DNA of 46,335 bases, taken from contig QAKH01000114.1 in the NCBI GenBank assembly GCA_003343885.1, positions 1-46,335 of the forward strand. Direction: 5' to 3'. This document shows positions 25,463-32,887 of this stretch, piece after piece (the first letter of the stretch is position 1; each line of letters begins with the position of its first letter). A program made the translations under genes and the position numbers. The notes under the pieces were generated by a model that was given only the letters and a program-made list of their open reading frames with translations, did not search any database and was not told where the DNA came from. Origin of the DNA: Clostridiales bacterium (lineage in GTDB: Bacteria > Bacillota > Clostridia > Oscillospirales > CAG-382).

Positions 25463-26206
25463 CTAATTTTTAGGCAATATGAGTCTTCCGCCGTCGACAA
25501 CATGATTTGAGCCGGTAATAAAAGACGCCTTGTCTGAAGCAAGGAACATTATTACGTTTACTACTTCCTGCGGATCCGCCGCTCTGCCGAGCAGAGTATG
25601 CATATCTGCCATTCCCGGTCTTGTGAGCACCGGTCCCGGAGTTACGCATACGGCACGTATATTATGACTTGCTCCGTAAATCGCCAGCGAGCGTGTAAGT
25701 CCGTACATTATCCCGCTTTTCGCCGTGGGATACGCCATTCCCATGCCGCTTCCCTCTTCTCCGCTCACTGAACCTATATTTATTATTACTCCGCTTTTTT
25801 GCTTTACCATCTGTTTCATAACGGCATGCGCAAAGTAAAACGGTCCTTTCAGATTTACATCAAGTCCCCAGTCATACACCTCGATAGGCATATCGGCAAA
25901 ATCCTCATAATGATTCAGCATTCTGCACTCATACCCGCCGGCACAGTTCAAAAGTATGTCTATACTTCCGAACTCTTCAATCGCCTTGTCTTTTGCTGCG
26001 CATACCTGCTTATAGTCCCGAACGTCTGCGACTGCAAAGCTGCATTTCCCGCCGTTTTCTCGTATTTCACCGCATCTTTGCTCAAGCGCCTTTTCGTTTA
26101 TATCCACAAGCAATACGTTTGCTCCTTCCTTTGCGAAGCACTGTCCGCTGAGCAGTCCCATTCCCGAAGCGCCGCCGGTAATAATAACTGTTTTGTTTTC
26201 AAACAT
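25463..26206 (-). CDS. Short-chain dehydrogenase/reductase
   Basis: A 247-residue classical SDR. The cofactor loop is TGGASGMG (residues about 10-17), the NAG-equivalent is NCAGG, the catalytic serine lies in the NIGSVSG strand, and the active-site pair is YPTAK. An acidic residue at the end of the second strand (VDIN) favours NAD over NADP. It probably oxidises a sugar or sugar acid released by the neighbouring glycosidases, which is inference. It is divergent from an AraC gene across about 124 bases. Confidence 0.88.
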   Translation of the reverse strand: MFENKTVIITGGASGMGLLSGQCFAKEGANVLLVDINEKALEQRCGEIRENGGKCSFAVADVRDYKQVCAAKDKAIEEFGSIDILLNCAGGYECRMLNHYEDFADMPIEVYDWGLDVNLKGPFYFAHAVMKQMVKQKSGVIINIGSVSGEEGSGMGMAYPTAKSGIMYGLTRSLAIYGASHNIRAVCVTPGPVLTRPGMADMHTLLGRAADPQEVVNVIMFLASDKASFITGSNHVVDGGRLILPKN

Positions 26207-26330
26207 TTATTTCACTCCCCTGCCATTTTACTCAAGTTTTATCGGCAAGTTAATAATAACATATTTACAAAAAAAAATAAATGAGCTATAATACCGATAA
26301 CCGAAACTATTCTGCTAAAGGAGTGGTAAA

Positions 26331-27143
26331 ATGCCAAAAAGTCCAATCATTCTTTCAGATTATTTTGCTGCCAAGTGTATTTTCGGAGACGGAAAGGAAT
26401 GTGACTTCCGCTCCCTTCCGAGACCGTTTTATATAATCGCAAATATAAAGAGCGGCAAGGCTGTATTTGAAGGAAGCTCGGCAAAGGCGGAAGTAGACGG
26501 GGGCGACCTGTTATTCATACCGTTAGGAGAAACATATATTTCACGCTGGTATGGAAAAAACGCTTACTGTAACAGTATATTTTTCTCGTTTTCTCATCAG
26601 ACTGATCCTTTGGCAAAGCGTTTTTACACAATGCAGAAAATAAGGCTTACTGACAAGGCAAAAGCGGAGCAAGTTGCGGATATTATAGATTTTCTTACGG
26701 ATTGCGCGAAAGACGGCGGCGGTGATTCCGGAACGTCGTCATTTGAAGTAATGAAAAGTTTTTTTGAGCTGTGTGAGGCAGTTTTTTCAGTTCTCCCTTA
26801 CTCAGAAAAGAGAACACGCTCGGAGGCAATAAAAAACGCTGTCGAATATATTGAAAATCATTTTTCAGAAAGCTTTTCGGTAAAGCACCTCGCTGACTTA
26901 TGCTATTTAAGCGAGTCAAGGTTTTATCACTTATTCAAACAAATCACCGGCGTATCCCCGATAACATACAAAAACGCGAAAATGGTAAACAATGCCGCAA
27001 AGGTGTTACGATTATATCCGGATATGCCCATAGATGAGCTCAGTGCAAAATGCGGTTTTGAGTCGTCGGCGTACTTTAGAAAAGTTTTCAAGCATTTTAC
27101 GGGTGTTTCACCCTCGGATTTTAAACACATTAACTCACTTTAA
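26331..27143 (+). CDS. AraC family transcriptional regulator
   Basis: A 270-residue regulator with an N-terminal beta-rich sensor domain (about 20-100) and a C-terminal AraC DNA-binding domain (about 168-268). The helix pair shows LADLCYLSESRFYHLFKQ and CGFESSAYFRKVFKHF with the closing GVSPSDF. It probably controls the divergent SDR and the large GH99-like gene downstream. The ATG at 26331 follows AAAGGAGTGG. Confidence 0.88.
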   Translation: MPKSPIILSDYFAAKCIFGDGKECDFRSLPRPFYIIANIKSGKAVFEGSSAKAEVDGGDLLFIPLGETYISRWYGKNAYCNSIFFSFSHQTDPLAKRFYTMQKIRLTDKAKAEQVADIIDFLTDCAKDGGGDSGTSSFEVMKSFFELCEAVFSVLPYSEKRTRSEAIKNAVEYIENHFSESFSVKHLADLCYLSESRFYHLFKQITGVSPITYKNAKMVNNAAKVLRLYPDMPIDELSAKCGFESSAYFRKVFKHFTGVSPSDFKHINSL

Positions 27144-27311
27144 AGCTGTTTTTTGTGCGTTTTTCACAATACGTTTGTACCTTTTAACCAAAAATCCAAA
27201 ACGCTGTTGAATATGGTGCGGCGGTATGCTAAAATGTAGAAAATCCTGGAAAAATTATTTTGTAAACGGGATTTTACAATACTTTTCTTGTTGGAAAGGA
27301 AGATTTATCGT

Positions 27312-30278
27312 ATGGAAAATAAAATACGCGAGGCTTACTACCTCGCCGACGATTACGAATACGGCAGAGGCTGGTCGCCGGCTCCTGCGTCAGGTTGGTG
27401 GTACGACGGCAGAGGCGCAAAAGAACTTGACAGAAACTATGCGCCTTACTCAATCAGCAACGTAAAGGGAGAAGCTCCCACCGGCATGGTAAGAGAGCTT
27501 CGCAAGACCTCGGAAGGCTGTGTTACCGTTATTGCGACGGTTCGCATAAACTCCGGATTCGACGGACTTTTTATCCGTCTTTATGACAGCGACAAGAACG
27601 ACGCCGCCTGCATGTACACCAAAGACGGCAGCTATTATGCACTGGGCAAAGCGCAAAAAGAAAAGCTATTATGCGACGCAGCCGAAACTAATGGCAAGCA
27701 TGTCTTCAAAATCGTCCTTAATTTTGACACAAAAAAGGTCTCATACACGATTGACGACGTTTTTGTCGGCACTGTGCCTCTTACCGCAAAGTACATAAAG
27801 TACTATAAAATCGGAACATTTGCCGGAAACATAATCGACGTCGAAATGCTTGAGACTCGCATACATGCAAATTACACTGTAAACGAAAAGTTTTCTCTCT
27901 ATCTTCCCGGAACAGTTCCGTCCGAGTGGAACGACGAATGCGAAGAAGACGCCAGCGTAAAAACAGACGGCGACAATCTCGTTCTCAAGTCGGAAAACAA
28001 ATCTCCGGCAGTCATATCCAAGAGCTTTAATGCAGTAAGCGGAAAGCTGTGCTTTGAGTCTTTCTTCTTTATGCCCAAAATTGAGGACGGAGCAAAGATA
28101 TCGCTTTTATCCGCCGGAAAACCGGTTATTGAGTTTTCTACCCTTGACGGTTCATTTTGCGTGAACGGCAAAATGATAAGATATGCCAAAGACGAAATAT
28201 GGTACAGACTTCGCTTTGAGATTGACGCCGACAAAAAGAGTGCTCTCATCAAAGTCAACGGAAAAAACACTGAAACGATAAAGCTTGCGAAATCGGCCCC
28301 CATTGACGGAATTTCTTATTCTCTCTGCGCCGAAAACGCTGAGCTTAAGGTTGACTACATAAAGCTTTTCCACATGATTGATTATCCGGATTATTGTCCG
28401 AAGCCCAAGCTTCCCAAGGGCAAAGACGACTATGTCATCGGCATGAACATGTGCTCGCTGTGGCACACCGGCTCTCATGTCGGCTGGGACTGCATTTCTC
28501 CGTACCCGGAAATTAAGCCGGTTATCGGATACTATGATGAAGGTCTTCCGGAGGTTGCCGACTGGGAAATCAAATTCATGCTCGAACACGGCGTTGATTT
28601 TCAGCTTTACTGCTGGTACTCCTCACAGACAAACGCTCCGATAAAGACCACCGGTCTTTCAGAAGCCATTCACGACGGATATTTCAACTGCAGATACAGC
28701 GATATGTCACGCTTTGCTCTGCTATGGGAAGCGGCAAACGCCGCACATCCTGCCGGAAGCGAGGCTTTCCGCCGCTATTTCGTACCGTACTGGATTGAGC
28801 AGTTCTTTAGTGACAAGCGTTACATGACTATTGACAACAAGGCTGTTATGGCTGTTTTCGGAACATGGCAGCTTATCAAGGACTTTGGCAGCCCTGCCGG
28901 AGTTAAGGCGGAGTTTGACTATTTGAGAAGCGAAGTAAAAAAACTCGGTTACGACGACCTTATCATTATGAGCTGCGGCGGACCGAGCAACGAGGTTCGC
29001 GACTGCGGATTCGACGCGGCTTACGCTTACAACTGGGGCAAGCAGGGATATGATCCCGATTTTACGAGCAAAGCAATACTTTCGCAGCAGGCGTTAGGAC
29101 TTGTGCATGTAGTTCCTACCGCAAGCACAGGCTTTAACAACGTAGCTTGGGCTGAAACACGCAGTCCCGATATGACTGCCGAGGACTTCAAGAAGCTGCA
29201 CACCGAATTCAAAGAAGAAATGCTGCCGTCATTCAAGGACAAACCCGACTGGACTCATCGCTTCGTTATGATGTCCAACTGGAATGAATACGGTGAAGGA
29301 ACGTACATCATGCCGTGTCCTAAGCTCAACGGTTTTGGATATCTTGACGCCGTAAGAGAGGTTTACACAAAGGAAAAAGGCGAGCACACTGACGATGTTC
29401 CTACCGCAAACCAGCTTTCAAGACTTTCTTACCTTTATCCTCAGGAACGCAAGATGATACGCACCCAAGGCTACTACACCGCTCCCGAACCCGACAAGGT
29501 AATAAAGGCAGTAAACTTCGGGAAGGGAAAAATTGAGGAATTGTGGAGCCTTACCGGTCTTGAAGCAGAACTTACCTCCAAGGGTTCAGTAAAAGGCGTC
29601 AGCCACTCCGCCGACCCGAATATAACAATGAAAACACCTTTCTCGCTCGATATGAGCCACTCAAAGGGAGTTACTCATGTAAGAATTCGCGGCAAGGTTT
29701 CCAAGCCTACAAACGTTGAAATTTTCTACGTTACCGCAGACGGTCCGGAATTTACTCAATCCCAGTCCTTCGGCGCGATGCTTACACCCGAAAAGGATTA
29801 CGGCATATGCACGATAAGAAATCAGCCGGCTCTTGAATCTCCCATCACCTGCATAAGAGTTGACCCGGCAACGGCTCCGGATGTGGAATTTGAATTGTTC
29901 GGATTCGACCTTATGCGTGACAGCACACGTCCGGAATTCTACCTCAACGGTGAGCCGCAGCCGATAAATTCTCCGGTACAGGTGAAAGACGGATACACGC
30001 TCTTCCCGTTCAATCCTTATCACGTGCTCGTTTACAAGCTTGGACTTTATTACGAGTATGTTGACTCCAAGAAGGAGCTCTCGTTCTACTCAAAGAACGC
30101 AAGCATTGTCTTTACTCTCGGTTCGAGAAATGCAGTAATAAACGGAGAAAAAGTACTGCTTGACATACCGGTTGAGATTTTTGACGGACTTCCTTTGCTT
30201 CCTCTTGAGGTTATGAGCAAGGTATTCGGATTTAAGTTCAGCTACAAAGCGCCTAAACTTACAATAACAACAAAGTAA
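27312..30278 (+). CDS. GH99-like (WbsX-like) multidomain glycan-active protein, copy 1
   Basis: A 988-residue protein. Two N-terminal beta-sandwich regions resembling concanavalin A/LamG modules (about 1-180 and 190-365) precede a TIM-barrel of the GH99-like/WbsX-like type (about 375-720), recognised by GMNMCSLWH, GYYDEG, WEAANA and SNWNEYGEGTY. A beta domain (about 750-880) and a copper-amine-oxidase-N-like stalk domain (about 885-988) follow. GH99-like proteins include endo-alpha-mannosidases and proteins of surface polysaccharide loci, so activity is uncertain. There is no signal peptide, which is odd for a protein with a stalk domain. The ATG at 27312 follows GGAAAGGAAG. It is paralogous to the minus-strand gene at 32888-35863 over its whole length. 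Confidence 0.75.
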   Translation: MENKIREAYYLADDYEYGRGWSPAPASGWWYDGRGAKELDRNYAPYSISNVKGEAPTGMVRELRKTSEGCVTVIATVRINSGFDGLFIRLYDSDKNDAACMYTKDGSYYALGKAQKEKLLCDAAETNGKHVFKIVLNFDTKKVSYTIDDVFVGTVPLTAKYIKYYKIGTFAGNIIDVEMLETRIHANYTVNEKFSLYLPGTVPSEWNDECEEDASVKTDGDNLVLKSENKSPAVISKSFNAVSGKLCFESFFFMPKIEDGAKISLLSAGKPVIEFSTLDGSFCVNGKMIRYAKDEIWYRLRFEIDADKKSALIKVNGKNTETIKLAKSAPIDGISYSLCAENAELKVDYIKLFHMIDYPDYCPKPKLPKGKDDYVIGMNMCSLWHTGSHVGWDCISPYPEIKPVIGYYDEGLPEVADWEIKFMLEHGVDFQLYCWYSSQTNAPIKTTGLSEAIHDGYFNCRYSDMSRFALLWEAANAAHPAGSEAFRRYFVPYWIEQFFSDKRYMTIDNKAVMAVFGTWQLIKDFGSPAGVKAEFDYLRSEVKKLGYDDLIIMSCGGPSNEVRDCGFDAAYAYNWGKQGYDPDFTSKAILSQQALGLVHVVPTASTGFNNVAWAETRSPDMTAEDFKKLHTEFKEEMLPSFKDKPDWTHRFVMMSNWNEYGEGTYIMPCPKLNGFGYLDAVREVYTKEKGEHTDDVPTANQLSRLSYLYPQERKMIRTQGYYTAPEPDKVIKAVNFGKGKIEELWSLTGLEAELTSKGSVKGVSHSADPNITMKTPFSLDMSHSKGVTHVRIRGKVSKPTNVEIFYVTADGPEFTQSQSFGAMLTPEKDYGICTIRNQPALESPITCIRVDPATAPDVEFELFGFDLMRDSTRPEFYLNGEPQPINSPVQVKDGYTLFPFNPYHVLVYKLGLYYEYVDSKKELSFYSKNASIVFTLGSRNAVINGEKVLLDIPVEIFDGLPLLPLEVMSKVFGFKFSYKAPKLTITTK

Positions 30279-30299
30279 TCATTAAAAAACAATAAAAAC

Positions 30300-30336
30300 T
30301 CGGAGCTTCCTATTTTAGGGAGGCTCCGAATTTTTT
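30300..30336. terminator. Terminator between GH99-like copy 1 and the rhamnosidase-like gene
   Basis: CGGAGCTTCC (30301-30310) pairs, with G-U steps, with GGGAGGCTCCG (30318-30328), followed by a T-run. Preceding As make it usable in both directions between the convergent genes. Confidence 0.75.
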
Positions 30337-30337
30337 G

Positions 30338-31780
30338 TTAATCTGAATTTTTTATGTATTCCACAGTTATTTCCTGCGGCACGTTAAGTTTTATCTTTTC
30401 TCCCTTTTTCATAATACAGCTTATTTTTCCGAAAGGAGTCGGAATTTCAACCGATGCCTCCTCAAGTCCGAGAAGCGACGGAGCAAGGCGTATTTTGCGG
30501 TATCCCGCTTCCAGTATATCAATCCCGAGCAGTGCTTTTGGAATTGAATACAACGGTGAGCCGCCCCATGCGTGGCTATGATCAAAGCTGTATGTCGTAT
30601 GAAACATTCTTCCGTCGTGGTATCTTAACAGTTCCGCCGTTCTTATCACGTCAAATTCAGAAAGCGCCATATATCCGTAGCTGAACGCCGTCATAAGGCT
30701 TTCTATGTAGTAATCTCCGGTACATGCAAGCGGTTCCGAGTGGCGGGGACTGTCGAGATGTATTGACTGTCTGCAATATTTCAGCGTGTGCGCGCAAACC
30801 TCAAGTACCTTATTAAGCTCGGCGTCGGAGGTTTTCGTGCGGCAAACTTCATGCGCCGGATAGCAGGTTGCAATCATGCTTATTCTTACCCTTGCCGGAC
30901 TATCCGACCTGTTGTTTAACGATACTCTGTATCCGCCGATACTGTGAAGCTGAAATCCACGGTATTCGCAGTCGGAATCAAAGGCAAATTTTTCCCATGT
31001 GCCGCCCTCGTCCGTTTCAAAGCAGTTTACCGTCATTTCAAGAAGTCCTTTTGTTTTTACGGATAACTTTACAAAACCTGCGTAAATTTTGTCGTACCCG
31101 AGGACTAACTGTTTAAATTCATGCGGCAAAACCGTGATATTCTCTGCGGTTTCTCCGCTGTTTAACGCCGGAACAGGTAACAGCTCTTCCTCAGCCCTTA
31201 CCGGAATCGGAGCGGTAATACAGTGCCATATGTTTGGCGTAAGAACAGCAAAATCATATTCATCAGGTTTTACTCTCGAATCAAATTCGTATGGCGCGGC
31301 AAAGGCTCCGTTTCTTCTTGCAAGCCATGTTTCGTCAGTACAGACAATCTTTTTTGTTCCGTCGCAAAATTCAACTTCCGCTGTGAGCATGAAACCGCCA
31401 TGTCCTTTGGAATATTCGTTTATTCCGACAGGATTAAGCTTTACTCTCGCAAAAAATTCAAGCTCCGGCTTCTCGGGACAATAACTTACTACCGAAGCGT
31501 AATGACTCGGACGTGGAAAATCATTGAACAGAAAATCCCCTCCGACGCATGCCGGACCGGTAGCTATGACCGTTCCGTTACAGTAAAGCTGAACCTCGGT
31601 ATCGGCGCTGAATCGTATATTTACATTTTTTATATTTTTTTCGTACTGATATTTTTTTAAGAACTCGGCGACAGTATATTCGCCGGTTTTATTTTCAGCC
31701 ATTGCGCTGAAAGACGAGTTTTGAAAGCCGGGGTATTTTTCCTTGTCAAGCCAAATCCATTTTTCTATGTCTGAAATCAT
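30338..31780 (-). CDS. GH78-like alpha-L-rhamnosidase with a large internal deletion
   Basis: A 480-residue cytoplasmic protein. Residues 1 to about 300 are the beta domains that precede the catalytic barrel in GH78. The barrel begins (HLDSPRHSE, CTGDYYIE, near 340-355, the equivalent of the DCPQRE...WTGD region), but after HTTYS near residue 395 the sequence passes at once to FDHSHAWGGSP, which belongs to the barrel's end. Roughly 250-300 residues of the (alpha/alpha)6 barrel seem to be missing, in frame, near 30585. It is therefore probably inactive or of altered function, unless the assembly collapsed here. It lies 42 bases after the DMT transporter gene on the same strand. Confidence 0.7.
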   Translation of the reverse strand: MISDIEKWIWLDKEKYPGFQNSSFSAMAENKTGEYTVAEFLKKYQYEKNIKNVNIRFSADTEVQLYCNGTVIATGPACVGGDFLFNDFPRPSHYASVVSYCPEKPELEFFARVKLNPVGINEYSKGHGGFMLTAEVEFCDGTKKIVCTDETWLARRNGAFAAPYEFDSRVKPDEYDFAVLTPNIWHCITAPIPVRAEEELLPVPALNSGETAENITVLPHEFKQLVLGYDKIYAGFVKLSVKTKGLLEMTVNCFETDEGGTWEKFAFDSDCEYRGFQLHSIGGYRVSLNNRSDSPARVRISMIATCYPAHEVCRTKTSDAELNKVLEVCAHTLKYCRQSIHLDSPRHSEPLACTGDYYIESLMTAFSYGYMALSEFDVIRTAELLRYHDGRMFHTTYSFDHSHAWGGSPLYSIPKALLGIDILEAGYRKIRLAPSLLGLEEASVEIPTPFGKISCIMKKGEKIKLNVPQEITVEYIKNSD

Positions 31781-31822
31781 AACCTGCTCCTCTTTTGCTC
31801 ATAAAAGCCGTAAACGACGTCA

Positions 31823-32752
31823 TCATATCAGCTTCGGGATTACATTTATAATAATCAGTGCCGCAAAATTAAGCGCAACCCCAACAATACATTTTTTATT
31901 CGGTCTTTCCTTGAAAATTACAGCGGCGACCAACGTTGAACAAATAAGGCTCACTCCGATACTCACCGGATACAGCTGAACGGAGGATAGAAATCTGCCG
32001 GCCTCGGTTTTGAAATATGTATTCAAGAACAGGCACAGCGCCATAACCGAAACCATAAAATACGCCGATTTAAGTCTTATAGCCATTATTTTAAGCTTTT
32101 CATGTTCCTTGTTTCCGAAATTTCTGAAAAACAAGAATACAACTATTAAAACTACAAACCCGAACAAATAAGTATAGAAATTAAAAACAGCGTTTGAGTC
32201 GTTATTTTTTAATTCCACAAAAGCCTTTCCGACGAAAAATTCCCCAAGTCCGCTGCTGAATGCGCAGATAAAAAGCAGCACAAAATCCCTTATTTTCATT
32301 TTACCGTTTAGCCCGACGTTATATCCGACCATCAGATAAGCCGCAAACAGCAGAACAATCACACCAATCCACTGCACAGGCAAAACCTTATCGCCGTAAA
32401 GCACGCTGCACATTACAAGCGGCACTACAAGTCCGAGATTGAGAAAAACATTTACCAGCATAAACGCTCCGGTTTTCACCGCAAGAAGCCACGAAACTAT
32501 AAACACCGCCGTTGAAGCGCCGTTCATGGCAGACACAGCTATGGTTCCCGGTTCTACACTCGCAATATTTGCGATGTTTCCGCCGACACATGCCAATACA
32601 CCGCTTATCAGCGCGCATATCAGAATTCTTACGGAATTCAAAAACACGGCGTCGGTTTCGTTTTCTGCATAAACGCTTGTTTTCTTTCCCAAGTACCCCT
32701 TTACCGTGCCTGCGGCTATGGATACCGCAAGCAGTAAATAGCCCTCAATCAT
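31823..32752 (-). CDS. DMT/EamA-like membrane transporter
   Basis: About 309 residues with ten hydrophobic segments, in the pattern of the drug/metabolite transporter superfamily. Likely helices begin at the N-terminus (EGYLLLAVSIAAGTVKGY) and recur to the end (CIVGVALNFAALIIINV). The ATG at 32752 follows AAGGAG with a 10-base gap; upstream in-frame starts would give a basic extension of 27 residues without a ribosome site. It probably moves a sugar or glycan breakdown product, judging from the adjacent rhamnosidase-like gene. Rhamnose is a guess only. Confidence 0.75.
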   Translation of the reverse strand: MIEGYLLLAVSIAAGTVKGYLGKKTSVYAENETDAVFLNSVRILICALISGVLACVGGNIANIASVEPGTIAVSAMNGASTAVFIVSWLLAVKTGAFMLVNVFLNLGLVVPLVMCSVLYGDKVLPVQWIGVIVLLFAAYLMVGYNVGLNGKMKIRDFVLLFICAFSSGLGEFFVGKAFVELKNNDSNAVFNFYTYLFGFVVLIVVFLFFRNFGNKEHEKLKIMAIRLKSAYFMVSVMALCLFLNTYFKTEAGRFLSSVQLYPVSIGVSLICSTLVAAVIFKERPNKKCIVGVALNFAALIIINVIPKLI

Positions 32753-32887
32753 CGGCCTCATTCTCCTTTGCAAAGGCTCTAATTTTTTCTTTTTACACCG
32801 CAGGCGCAGCATACCGTAATATGCCGCGCCCACACTTTATATCATTATTATTTTTATATACTCAATTATTTTTATATACTCACGTAC

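Noticed and set aside
21821..25463. A mobile element bounded by the 17-base repeats
   Set aside because: The enclosed genes include tcdA, a housekeeping gene, and there is no transposase or recombinase between the repeats.
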